A stretch of 64,000 nt of DNA from Thaumatotibia leucotreta (GCA_025490895.1 JALPQI010001803.1:1-64000); one strand, 5' to 3'. Counted from the stretch's first letter, positions 21,473-31,867 are shown. Program-made: numbers and translations. The notes: generated from the sequence alone by a model not told the origin.

Positions 21473-22142
21473 TATTTTTCACCACACTGCTCGTAAACAC
21501 GCTGTTTGTCCTTCAATTTCAGAGCGCAAAACTGTGTTTTAATCTCTAGAGGTTAAACAATTTTTTTTTTATCTTCTGGGTAGACTAAAGCAATAACTTA
21601 TACGGCCTGAGAGTGCAATAAGCTTTTTGACGTTTGAACTAGACAGTACGTTCGAAAAATCAATAGTTTCAAACAGATTCATACACATGAACCTTTCATA
21701 ATATTATATTCAATATGCTAAAATCCAAATTAAATACCACATTTTGTCGTAAAAGGCTTTTAATTAAAAGTTCTAGAAATACGACAAATAAAAACAATAG
21801 GAAAATAAAAGTGTTGACACTTTGCAAATTTCAGAACGCATCCGAATATTTTTTTCTTATAAAATCTAAACGAGTTCGGTCGTGTTTTGTTTTCTTTCAC
21901 TCTCAATTTTCAAGTTTTCGGGTAATTGCGAGATGCAAAAGTGGTATTATTTCCGAAAATCACAGAAAAATCGCCAATAACTACATGTGTCTCATTTTGG
22001 AATTATCCTGAATTTTTAAGCATTGCCACGCCCAGATAAATATTTGAGGTTATTGTTTTATTATTTGTTGATTTGTTTATTTTTTGGAAGTTGAGGACTT
22101 GCACATAAATACCTTCTAATTTGTTGTGTTTGAGTTTTATTT
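21473..22142. other. Intergenic, no gene seen
   Basis: AT-rich; positions 21473-21550 resemble the tail of the dispersed repeat family. The plus-strand open frame at 21715-22011 has no recognisable domain. Confidence 0.4.
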
Positions 22143-22357
22143 CGCATGTTTCCTCGCTTTAGTGTGGTGAAAAATGTTGTGTTTCACTCGGCAGCAAAGC
22201 TTGTTCAACTCTCGTGCCTTAAAACCCTCGCATCGCTCAAGATTCCATTTTATGAACCTCTGAACCATGAAATTCTGGAATCTTTCGCTTGCTCGGGTTT
22301 CAATATTTGCACGAGAGTTAAACAATCACTTTGCTCCCTAGTAAAACAAATAACTAT
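22143..22357 (-). repeat. Partial inverted copy of the GAGCGAAGCGAG dispersed repeat
   Basis: Read on the minus strand it starts ATAGTTATTTGTTTTAC and ends CACACTAAAGCGAGGAA, covering about the first 210 bp of the family, truncated afterwards. Confidence 0.65.
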
Positions 22358-22523
22358 AATATGTTTGAAACTCAAGTTAGTAATAATTCTAAAATAAAGT
22401 CATGTTTATGTTCTTTTTTATAAACAATCAGCACCGGCCAAAAAAAATGTTATGCAAGTTTTATACTGAATGTGGTATGTCCGTTTAGTAAATTGTACAG
22501 TCCCTATGTATGTATAATATTTA

Positions 22524-22912
22524 CAGATGGGCCGACTAGGGGTTTTGCTGACTAGCCGACTAGTCGGTGTTCAAACTGTCGATTAGTCGGCCGACTAGTA
22601 GGCAATGCCGATCATAGTCATTCGGCTATTTTTTGGGTGCAATCGGAAATGTTCGTTTCGCTTGGCCCGATGCTCCATGTGACAAGTTTTGTTTACGTTT
22701 TTGTGTACGGCGTATTTCGTTCGAAGTATTCAGAAAACAAAATAGTTATTTACGTAAACCAAGATCCCGGGCATTACCGATTTCGTAGGAATTATGGTGC
22801 CGAATATTCGGCATTTTATGCCGACTAGTCGTCGACTAGTCGGTAGGTGTAAATGGTGCCGAATAGTCGGCTTTCCCGACTAATGGACGACTAGTCGGCC
22901 CATCTCTAATAA
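22524..22912. repeat. TIR element packed with GCCGACTAGTCGGC palindromes
   Basis: Terminal inverted repeats AGATGGGCCGACTAG / CTAGTCGGCCCATCT, with at least eight whole or half copies of the 14-bp palindrome in the two ~110-bp flanking blocks around a unique centre. Resembles a hAT-type MITE by its ends, but I cannot see an 8-bp target duplication. Confidence 0.7.
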
Positions 22913-23093
22913 TATTATTATGATGTAGGTATGTTTATATTTTATACTAATAATATATTATGTGTATGTGTGTTTATTAAAGCAGTGTAATTCTTTTTCA
23001 ATATGGACAATCCTACACTAAGTACAACTTTCTGTTTGATCGTATGGTTTACTGGTAGGTACAAAATGTCTCAAGGCATTAAGTTCGGCATTT

Positions 23094-23104
23094 TTATTTT
23101 TATT
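23094..23104 (-). promoter_or_regulatory. Candidate poly(A) signal for the minus-strand gene
   Basis: Tandem AATAAAAATAAA on the minus strand, about 95 bp after the last stop codon (23198) of exon 8. A plausible 3' end; not otherwise supported. Confidence 0.35.
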
Positions 23105-23197
23105 GTCAATTTGTGCGATAAAGTTTAAATAAATAAATAAAAACTAAATATATTAGGATTAGAACTTACTGTTTTCGAAGTCAATGTAATAAAAGAT

Positions 23198-23584
23198 TTA
23201 GCCCCGGGTCCCCCTAGTGACGGGTCCATTTTGCTCATTTCTCTGTGATGTAGATGATTGATCAAATTCGGTCGACGGTTCAGCCAATTTTTTTGATCGC
23301 GTTCTATAATTCCTTTTGCTACTTAATGGTTGTTTGATCTCAGATCGTGTTTTCATGTTTCTCGATACTCTTGATGTACTTGATTTGTATCGCCTGTTGT
23401 GATTGCTTGTCTTCTTTCTATGGAGTTTTTTGTTTAAACCATGCCGCTTACCCCAAATTGGTATCCAGTCTCGTAAAGTTTTCGACAAATTTTGCAAATT
23501 TAGGTCTCTCTTCGAAGGTTCATATTCTCTTATCAAACGTCTCCTCTGATTGACATGATTTATCACGTCTTATGGTGATACATT
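23198..23584 (-). CDS. Host gene exon 8 with early in-frame stop
   Basis: The strong acceptor TTCTTTTCCAG gives NVSP then TAA (23572-23570). The same frame then stays open for 123 codons to a second stop at 23198, coding a very basic tail (KRDLNLQ, GKRHGLNKKLHRKK, RTRSKK). By comparison with exon 3 (RVKPEVV) the TAA stands where a Glu codon would be, one base away from GAA. An alternative acceptor (GTCAATCAG before 23545) would skip the stop in frame. So the gene either ends at 436 residues, uses the second acceptor, or is damaged here. Confidence 0.55.
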
Positions 23585-26500
23585 CTGGAAAAGAACAATA
23601 GTTATTGTTGTACAAGGGAGGAAAGTAGTTGTTTAATCATCGTGCCAATATTTAAACCACGAGCGAAGCGAGTAGTTTAAAAATGGAATCTCGAGCGTTG
23701 CGAGGGTTTCAAGGCACGATAATTAAACAAAATTTGCTCCCATGTGTAACACAACATTTTTCCCCACACTAAAGCGAGGAAGCAGCTACGAACGTGTAAA
23801 AAAAATCAATGCAACAAATCAGTCTTTACTAAATAACTTAGAGTATTTAAAAATGTGCTAGACTTAAAGTCCAGAATATGCCAAAAAATAGGCAGAACTC
23901 TTAATTTGGTAAATGACTAGGTCTATGTGACTAGATTTTTTTATATAATTACAATAAAACCTACGTACATTAATTAAATTGTCAAAATTTCTATGATGTT
24001 TAAGTATAAAATCTGTATCCGGCAGCTAAAACATCAATCATTTTAAAAAATGTGTGAGGTAAACTTAAATTGCCTACTTTTTGGTAAGATATTACATAGG
24101 AAACTTTCCTTACAAAACTGTACATTCGAGTATTTTTTATAAGTTGGCAACATTGACGTACAAGACGTCAGTGTTAGCGGGTTGCGTTCTGAATGTAAAA
24201 TTATACTAACTGGGTTTTGTCCAAAATGATAAGATTTTGCGATAGGTTTTTATGAAATACTGAAAATCTAATTTTATTATCTTGAATAAATGAAATAATC
24301 TGGTGTATGATAAAATTTTCATGGTGTCCCTCAAAAAATAATCAGCGAATCATAGCCATACCAGCGTTTGACGTTCCATGGTTTTGAACGTTTCACGGTT
24401 CATCTGTCAATTTACTTCCCTCACAAGTGATTAAATTGCAACTTTCCTCACTGAAATTAGTGAGGGAAGTAGGTGTTTCCGAGCTAGTGTGGGGAAAATA
24501 ATATTCTAGTAGAAAATAACCCAAAAGTGACTAGTATTTGTCATGTCTGACCAATTTCAAAATTGAGTCGTAACAATTTAAGTACCAAAAATTGCTTACC
24601 GGATCTGGAAATGGATAAAAATTACGCTCAAATAATGAAGAAGCGGAGTCTTCAACTGATGCTCCTTTATTTTCTGTGGAAATAAATGTAATGTTCGTAT
24701 AATAAATATAGAACCAGAGTCGTGTTTTATAAAGTTACAATGTCGCTGTTTGCCTCTCTAACGCACGCACGGATTGGCTAGAAAGAGAGGCAAACAGCGA
24801 AATTGTAAATTGTAACTTTATAAAACGCAACCCTGATATAAAACTGTGTAAACATTTATTTAAAGTAATAAATATTTATTGTATAGTATACAAGATTAGG
24901 TTCATAAAATGATAATGGCCAAGACTGAAGAAAGCCTGAACTCATGGCCCTTTATTCTGTACAATGGTTGTTTGGTCTCTTTTGAGACCGGTGTCCTATA
25001 AAAGTCATGAATGGTTTAAAAAATCCGTCATCTTACTAACGTTATTGCAGGAAACACGCCTGAATTGATTGATTTATATGATTAGTTTATGCATTATACT
25101 TACCGCACTTTTGTATAATTGCTCCTTCACAATACATGTGTTTATCTCTACCCAGGAACCAAAACTTGTTGTCTGTAATTTGGTTGATATCAAAATTATT
25201 CCAATCCGTATCCTTGTATGAACCAACCGTCAAATATTGCCCATTGAATAAGACAACTTTTTTTCCCGAATCTTCGTCTCTGTTGTTTGATACTAGATCT
25301 TCTTCATTATGGTGCTTATAATCACCTGGTGTTTTATCAACTGGTGTAGTAGCAGGTTTCTGTATGAATTCCTCTTTCGATCTGATGGCATTCGGTTCAG
25401 TCTTGGACTTCTTACTCCCAAAACTTTTATTTTGATTTGATATAGTTTGGTTATTTTCTTTTCCTTGCTTCTCGGTATTAATTGATGTTTGCGTTGCATT
25501 ATGTATATTTTTCAATTCTTCCGTTAATATGTTGTCGATGTCGATCGCAGCGGACTGTCGATATTTAAATGCATTTATGTGTTTATTTATTACCATTATA
25601 TTTTTATTAAAACGGAGCAATAACATGCAGATTGTTACTCAAAATTTTTCAGAAAAAGTTAAGTGAGTAGAAAGGAAATGTACTTCATAATTAATAGTTT
25701 TTTGGCAATGACTGATTATTTGTTTGACAACTAAATAGTGAACGTGTTACACTGGCCGTTAGAAATAATTATGTTACCTACTTGTACAGTTAATTCGTAC
25801 ATATTTGTAAATTTCGGAGCTCTAGGCCGTACGAAGCAATTGCAACAGTTTTTTTTATAATTATACCTATTTTTATAAATGCTTACCTACAGATTCCATT
25901 TCCTCGTAAACACAAAACTCTCGAAAGACTTTTTTTTCGATGTTAAGATTGTTATTGTTCGGATCTAGTTATGTAAAAAATCTAATAGTACCTACCAGTA
26001 ACTTTTTTAGTAAGTACCAGTAACTAAATGATTCCTGTTTAAATCAGACATTACCTTTTCAGTAGGCAGAGTATATGATGAATTTGAATTATCATTTATT
26101 TTTGCCATAATGCCTTTCCATTGGTATATATTTTCAGATAGTTTTTCCTTGTTTTTACTCGCTTCATCGTTATCATCATCCATTTTGTTTATCATCGCTT
26201 GTCTTTGCCGGAGTCTTGTAATATCATGTAAAGGATTCTCGTTCTGTAATACAATAAAGTACCTATACAAATTAAGCTACTGTAACAAATTGAAATGTGA
26301 AACTGCAAGCCAAATTTTCATGTAGGTATCTGATTCACATGATATATATTAAAAATTATTCAAGTTTCTCACAAGTTTTGCGAATCTTTATTAGTAACTT
26401 TGATAAACCCCCACCATAAAAAATATTTTAGACATTACCGTCGTTAGTAGTTTGTATTTCTAAACATAATTTGCATGTCGGATGACGACAGGATACCTGC

Positions 26501-29500
26501 TTCCGAAACCGTGTTGTACCTACTATCTGTACTTGTATATCTGTGTGTCCTTAGCAAATAAAATATCTTTATCTTTATCTTTTATCTTTATTACCGGATA
26601 ATATGTTCTACTAGATACTATTATACTAGTTATGCTCATCAGTAGAAAACAAAAACATGTAAACAAATATGGGTGACTTTTCATAGCATTTGACGTCTTT
26701 GACACTTATAATCGTAAAACGCAGATGTATTTTTACGTTAATACTAATAAATATCAATAATTTCAACTAAAAATGCATGTGAAGTGTGAACTCAAGATTC
26801 CAGGTTTTAAGTATGCGATTATAGCACGATTGTGTTCTAAAAGTGCGTTATTATAAAATAATACAAGTATTTAGGTTTGTTTATAGTTGTCTGCTTAATT
26901 TAAAAATAATTAACATACATATCACCGATTGTAATATGAATTAATGTAACCACCAAAATGACGAAATTGAGTTAAGCATACCGTTCGACTGAAAATTTCC
27001 TACTCTATCGAACGGTGTTGATACAATATTGATAGGTATCCAGAAAAAAAATTATTTATTTATTATTTTATTTATTTATAGAATTACCCTAAATACCCTT
27101 TTTAAAATACCCTATTATTTCAGAATAAATTTTAAAATTGAGGGGTAAAAATAAATGAACAATACCAATTCGTAACAGACCATACAATTAACAAAATAAA
27201 TGTAGCAAATACTTACCTCCGGTTTATTGAGATAAGGATTGGAATCTCGTACAGTAATTTCTTTTAATTTATTCTGGTCTACGCATACGGATGGTGAACT
27301 AAATGAGTCATTGTTTAACTGTCTGAAATAAAAGTCAAGAAAATGTAAGTACCTAAACAAAAATCGGTGTATAATTTTGTCCCTAAATATATTTTAATTT
27401 TCGTTATAAAAAAGCTAAGACAGAATGTGTTATAAACATATTTAACCCTTAAATGCATAGTGATGTATATATATGCATCATCTATTCTCGACTCTATTAA
27501 CAACCCGTCAGAATTCAAATTTGAATAGATCTTTGTCAAGGTCATGCATTTAAGGGTTAAATGGTTAAATTCATGTGCATTTAGTCACTACACCGTGTTT
27601 CGGAGAGCCTAGGTCTCCATTATCAAGCACTAAGCCCACGCCAATCGACTCTCTAACAGCGCGGCGCTCTCTTACTCTCTTCAACGTTATAGCGAGCTTA
27701 TCGTTATAAAGGAAAACGTTATAGTGTCATTTGCAGAAAAAGTGTACCTTTTAATGTCACGAAAATAAGTATGTAAATTGAGATTTCTCAGTTTAGTTAC
27801 TCCCATACTAAAGGTATGAAAAATTCTGTAACAAATTTGAGATTTTTTTTATCAGTTTCGTTACATTTCGTTTCATACATTTAGTATGGGAGTAACTAAA
27901 CTGAGTAATCTCAATTTACATACTTATTTTCGTGACATTAGGGACATTTTTTTGTTTCATAACTGAAATGTACGCACGATGCCGAGTAAAATGATGTATT
28001 AGGTACAGTCCATGATCGCAAAAAAAATTAAAAGGCACACTTTTTCTGCAAATGACCCTATAAAGAGTTTACATTGTATTTTAAATCGGTTAAATAGTTG
28101 ATATGACGTGTACCTTTTTGACCAATTTGGATCTAAATTTACTGGTTGAACTAGGATTGGATATTTCCTAATCGCCATGTTGGATACACTTGTTTCATCC
28201 TTATCAATCCTGACCATTTTTTTCCATCGTTCAAAATTTTCTGTTATTTTTTTTGACAGTTCTTTCCTGCCTGTTGCCTCACGCACCTTATCTTCATAAT
28301 ATTTTGTGACGACTTCAGGTTTTACTCTCTGGAATATAAATAAAAGGGATTGGGTGCTTAGCCAAGTTGCCAATCGCTAGCGCTTGCTAGCGCATCGTAG
28401 TTTTCCCTGTTTGTCGCACTAATATGAAGGAGTGACAGAGAGGAAAAACTACGATGCGCTAGCAAGCGCTAGCGATTGGCAACTTGGGTAAGCATCCAGA
28501 TGTGGTTTCTCATGTTAATTCTATGATTTATACAAAGTACCAGCAAAGCTCATCTAGTTTGTGGAATGTAATAACATTTGAAACAAATTATAAAATTCAG
28601 CACTGTACATTATTAAAATTTTTCGAATAAGAAAAGGTTAGATTTTTTTTATCCCTTATCTGAACGGCCGAACCCAAATACATATGTACAGTACATTTTC
28701 TCGTGGCAAAAATATTTTGAAACCAGGAAACGATACTGAATGTCCTTAAATCGATAATTATTATTTATCGTGTTACGTGAAGAATTAAACGTTAAAGAAA
28801 GAAGAGAATGGAGAGAAAAAAGCTTACCGGATTTGGGAATTGATGAAATTCATATGGCAGTTTTTTTATAGCTGCTGAAGATGTTATGTAATAATTACAA
28901 TTGTTCCCTGGAAACAAACAAAACACAATGGGTGGTCATTTTATTTTGTTTTTGTCACTCCGATAACGCCTGCATTAGAGCGACAAAGACAGATGCTAAA
29001 AATTTTCACGTTGGCCTTTTTGGTATGGACATTTTACAATTCATGGCTAAACAGCTGCATAATTAATTATAAGAGAAAAGTGTGAAAAATTATGTGATTA
29101 AAATATGCTAGCTGACATATGGTTTGTCTCCAATGCATTGCACATTGCACACGCCACTTTTTTGGGAATATACCGTCAGAATCTTGCTGTCAAACACTGC
29201 TAGCCCTAAACTTGGTAGAATTAAAAAAAAATGTTTTAAAAAAATACAAAAAGTGGGTAAAAAAGTATATATCTTATAAGATACACTGCAAAGTTAAGGG
29301 CTAGAACCGCAAATTTGTTCCAGTTAGTCAGCCTCCGTAGCCTAGTTGGTAGACATGGTAGTGACCCTGCTTACGAAGCTGGAGGTTCCGGGTTCGAATG
29401 GCGAGGGCATTATTTGTGTATTTATTTATCACAAATATTTGTTCCTTGGTCATGGTTGTCTATGTATTTAAGTATCTATATGTATCTATCTATTATATAT

Positions 29501-30421
29501 ATCGTCGCCTGGTACCCACATCACAAGCCTTAATTGAGCTTACCGTGGGACTAGGTCGATTTGTGTAAGATGTCCCAAGATATTTATTTATTTTATTTAT
29601 TTATTTTATTATTTATCTTGGTCATGGAAGTCTATGTATTTAAGTTAAGTATCTATAATATCTAATGTATCGTCGCTTGGTACCCACATCATAAGCCTTC
29701 ATTGAACTTACCGTGGGACTAGGTCGATTTGTGTAAGATATCTCATCATATTTATTTTTTATTTTATTTTATATACAGTATGTTAAAATGATACTGCATT
29801 TTATTGAAACCGAGAAATGCGATGTGGATTTTTAGCCAAACTGTGATCATTATTCGATTCAAAATGCTAATTTTAAAAGTAACTAACTTTCTAAGAAAAG
29901 TTAATTGAGATGATAAGAAATGGACTTCAAAACTAATCGTTAATTTGCACTTGACAATGACAGATCGCAGCCCCTCACAACGTTTGACAACTAAGCAGTT
30001 CACGCGTTACATTGATCGTTTGCAGGAAATAAAATAAATTTTACGGTCAATTTAATTATTTGCCAAATGTTAATGCTTGAAAAAGATTGCTAGTTAATGC
30101 ATATTATTACCCATTTTCGTAAAAGCCCGGGTCATGCATGGTAACGTAGCACACTGTATATGGAATAAAACAACACGGTTATAACCCAAATTGTTACAAT
30201 AAAAATTATAGTAGTGTAAATAGGTACAACTTTTACTTACAAGCATACCCTACTACATATCCTTCCCTGTATTCGTATCCATGTTCTTTATCCAAATACC
30301 AAAATGAATTGTCTCCAATCCATTGCACACGCCACTTGGACCTTGGTTCAGTTTTTGGGAATACCGTCAAAATCTTGCCGTCAAACACTGCTAGAACCGC
30401 AAATTTGTCACAGAGAGTCAT
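23198..30421 (-). CDS. Eight-exon host gene of unknown function with a duplicated exon module
   Basis: Exons (minus strand): 30421-30241, 28907-28828, 28328-28114, 27322-27217, 26243-26055, 25554-25104, 24673-24600, 23584-23198. All seven introns are GT-AG, and every junction keeps the frame (phases 1, 0, 2, 0, 0, 1, 0), which is strong support. The first seven exons give 432 codons. Exons 1-3 and 6-8 are paralogous modules with identical intron phases: VFDGKILTV...WIGDNSFWYL and LFNGQYLTV...ITDNKFWFL; then FHQFPNP and FYPFPDP; then RVKPEVV and NVSP-stop-DV. The WRVQWIGDNSFW core recalls royal-family (PWWP/Tudor) barrels, so chromatin binding is possible but unproven. The middle is polar and Lys/Asn-rich. 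No signal peptide or membrane segment is seen. An in-frame stop lies four codons into exon 8. Confidence 0.72.
23598..24498. repeat. Dispersed GAGCGAAGCGAG repeat, diverged copy in intron 7
   Basis: Starts ATAGTTATTGTTGTACAAGG and ends GAGCTAGTGTGGGGAAAA, matching the family at 20646 and 60334. It makes up about 90% of intron 7. One end lies only 13 bp from the exon 8 acceptor, so any branch point must lie within the repeat. Confidence 0.75.
24600..24673 (-). CDS. Host gene exon 7
   Basis: 74 bp between TTATTTCCACAG and GTAAGC. Encodes ENKGASVEDSASSLFERNFY and then PFPDP. Phase 1 in, phase 0 out. Same phases and same F-P-N/D-P ending as exon 2. Confidence 0.7.
24717..24834. repeat. Hairpin MITE, GGGTCGCGTTTTATAAAG family, copy 1
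   Basis: About 45-bp arms ending TTTATAAAGTTACAA around an ACGCACGCAC loop. Other copies at 39019-39142 and 46674-46788. Lies in intron 6 of the host gene. Confidence 0.8.
25104..25554 (-). CDS. Host gene exon 6 (second barrel-like module)
   Basis: 451 bp between TATCGACAG and GTAAGT. The first ~100 residues are Asn/Lys/Thr-rich and probably disordered; the end (VVLFNGQYLTV, QITDNKFWFLGRDKHMYCEG) matches exon 1. Ends phase 1, like exon 1. The open frame runs past the acceptor into intron, but the CAG|TCC boundary fits the phase-0 end of exon 5. Confidence 0.7.
26055..26243 (-). CDS. Host gene exon 5
   Basis: 189 bp between GTATTACAG and GTAATG. Polar and charged, with coiled-coil potential (TRLRQRQAMINKMDDDND), then KEKLSENIYQWKGIMAKI, which resembles KELSKKITENFERWKKM of exon 3. 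Phase 0 in and out. Confidence 0.7.
27217..27322 (-). CDS. Host gene exon 4
   Basis: 106 bp between TTTTATTTCAG and GTAAGT. Encodes QLNNDSFSSPSVCVDQNKLK and then EITVRDSNPYLNKPE. Phase 2 in, phase 0 out. Confidence 0.7.
27446..27556. repeat. piggyBac-like MITE (111 bp) in intron 3
   Basis: Flanked by TTAA on both sides (27442-27445 and 27557-27560), with 13-bp TIRs CCCTTAAATGCAT / ATGCATTTAAGGG. TTAA duplication and CCC ends are hallmarks of the piggyBac superfamily. Confidence 0.75.
27724..28058. repeat. Palindromic MITE (335 bp) in intron 3 with TATA target duplication
   Basis: Outer TIRs GTGTCATTTGCAGAAAAAGT / complement, an inner inverted pair of ~70 bp, and TATA at both flanks (27720-27723, 28059-28062). 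The uninterrupted flank is present at about 31501-31566. Confidence 0.85.
28114..28328 (-). CDS. Host gene exon 3
   Basis: 215 bp between TTTATATTCCAG and GTACAC. Starts RVKPEVVTKYYEDKVREATG; Lys/Glu-rich and probably helical. Phase 0 in, phase 2 out. Its start parallels exon 8. Confidence 0.7.
28351..28498. repeat. Hairpin MITE, TTGCCAATCGCTA family, copy 1
   Basis: Arms of ~58 bp (GGGTGCTTAGCCAAGTTGCC...) around GTCGCACTAATATGAAGGAG. Copies at 44313-44468 and 59979-60139. Lies in intron 2, immediately upstream of the exon 3 acceptor region. Confidence 0.85.
28828..28907 (-). CDS. Host gene exon 2
   Basis: 80 bp between TTTGTTTCCAG and GTAAGC. Encodes WNNCNYYITSSAAIKKLPYE and then FHQFPNP, completing the first module. 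Phase 1 in, phase 0 out. Paralogous to exon 7. Confidence 0.72.
29121..29322 (-). pseudogene. Decayed extra copy of host gene exon 1 in intron 1
   Basis: 29121-29203 and 29304-29322 align with 30306-30414 of exon 1 (shared GTCTCCAAT, TTGGGAAT, CAAACACTGCTAG, AACCGCAAATTTGT), with a ~14-bp deletion and a small insertion. Intron sequence at 29870-30030 likewise resembles 25625-25790 next to exon 6. A third module copy therefore existed and is now dead. Confidence 0.7.
29204..29300. repeat. 97-bp MITE-like insertion with CTAG target duplication
   Basis: Interrupts the exon 1 relic. CTAG is duplicated (29200-29203, 29301-29304), with ~10-bp imperfect TIRs CCCTAAACTT / AAGTTAAGGG. The functional exon 1 shows the empty site. 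Confidence 0.7.
29328..29590 (+). mobile_element. tRNA-derived SINE, full head and body
   Basis: The tRNA-like head has an A box (TAGCCTAGTTGG, 29338-29349) and a B box (GGTTCGAATGG, 29391-29401), RNA polymerase III promoter elements. The body contains TTACCGTGGGACTAGGTCGA and ends in an ATTTATTT-rich tail. No acceptor-stem pairing, so it is not a working tRNA. Lies in intron 1. Confidence 0.8.
29605..29760 (+). mobile_element. 5'-truncated copy of the same SINE
   Basis: Repeats the body of 29328-29590 (CTTGGTCATGG to the GTGTAAGATAT tail) without the tRNA-like head, directly behind the first copy. Confidence 0.75.
30241..30421 (-). CDS. Host gene exon 1 (start codon, first barrel-like module)
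   Basis: ATG at 30421-30419 in AACAATGAC context, followed by MTLCDKFAVLAVFDGKILTV and KWRVQWIGDNSFWYL. Ends in phase 1 at a perfect GTAAGT donor. The frame is open upstream, so an additional 5' exon cannot be excluded. Confidence 0.72.
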
Positions 30422-30938
30422 TGTTATTAAGGAAACCTTTGACAAAATAATAAAAAAAACTCGATATTGAACAAAACAATACACTGCCCTACACTGGTAA
30501 CATTTCGACTGAGCTCGTATAATTTCGGGTTTGGGGCGTGGCCGTAATCGAAGACGATCGGTTTGTGCGTCTTACTCTTATTCAGCAGAAAGGAATGCGA
30601 CAGGCTGAATAACAAGAACACGTGAGTGGGGTGATGAAATCGACTTTGTTTACGAGTTGCGTCGTGGTGAAAACCATACTAAATTATATATGCCCCGTTG
30701 GGGTGAATACTTGAAATCTTTAATAGATAAGAGATTTTTTTTAATTATAACTAACGTAAGACTCATAACGTTAGTTAGTATAAATGCGCACGCTCTGTGT
30801 ATCTTGTTATTGCATGTTCATTGTGTTTTTGTTGACATCTTTTATTGGCTTTGTTTACTATACACTCAGTTTTGTAAATTTCTTATGCCCCAAATAAATA
30901 AAATAAAATAAATAAAACATAGTAAATTTTTTTGCGTA
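30422..30938. other. Region upstream of the host gene
   Basis: Would hold the promoter or 5' exon of the minus-strand gene. I cannot assign a TATA box or initiator. The open frames at 30427-30621 and 30657-30911 have no recognisable domain. Confidence 0.35.
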
Positions 30939-31081
30939 ACGGGTTATGTACGTAGGTAATTCAAGTCAATATTTGCTAGACATGTTCGATCCATTGAGAG
31001 TATCAAGGAGTACCCCAAAGCCCGACGTGGACGTTACGTGTATTAGCAATTATCGACTTGAATTACGTGAGTGACCCGTTT
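30939..31081. repeat. TIR MITE, 143 bp
   Basis: About 38-bp inverted ends (ACGGGTTATGTACGTAGGTA / complement ending GACCCGTTT). No coding sequence. Confidence 0.65.
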
Positions 31082-31867
31082 CCGTAAATACAGCGTAAAC
31101 TATTTATAACGAAATTCAAGGGACTAAGCATTTTATGTCGTTATAGAGAGTTATCGTTATATGGAGAGAACAAAAAACAACCAAATTAACAAGACACATA
31201 CTACGATGGTACCAAGTATGATTGGTCGAAGCCCATCACTTCCGAGAAAACAATGGGTAATACAACACGTGCTCAAGGCAATTAAGAATAACAAAAGCTA
31301 GACCGACCTAGGATGTTTCGGAGCTTCAAAGTCTTGTTACCTGATAATGATAACATAATATAAACAATAATATGTAGGTACCGATAATAAATATTTACTG
31401 TCTAAAATTATTTCACACATTTCTTCGTAATATAGAATAGCGTATCGCTATAAAGAGTGTTCAATATGTGGGTTTTAACGCAAACCAACCACGTTGTACT
31501 CACTTCAACGTTATAGGGAGCTTATCGATATAAAGGAAAACGCTATAAAGAGTTTACACTGTATTTGAATTGTTTTTGTTGAAGTTTAGAAGGACAGTGA
31601 GATTATTGGAGAGGTCGTTCTTGATTGCCAAAAATTGAGAAACAATTTACATTTTTTTTATCTAACGGGTATAATATAGGTCCTGTTGGCACCAAGTCGG
31701 GGTCTAAATGGACTGATCATGGAATCTTGGAGAAATCGGTTGAAGTCTGCTTTTAAATTTTTCAAATTAGTGATAATTTTCTATTAATTTTTAAAGTGGG
31801 GTGACTTCACGTAAGCCAGCCCACCCCAAAATTGGTAAAACGAATCTAGCCCGTTCCCGGCTGTTAA
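31082..31867. other. Intergenic; contains the empty site of the 27724 MITE
   Basis: 31501-31566 matches both flanks of the MITE at 27724-28058 without the insertion. 31670-31790 resembles the ACCGACTTC-type dispersed repeat (shared TCCTGTTGGCACCAAGTCGG, also at 38070-38110). Confidence 0.6.

Noticed and set aside
29328..29405. A tRNA gene on the plus strand
   Set aside because: Same reasoning: tRNA-like head of a SINE that recurs at 36335-36564 with its body.
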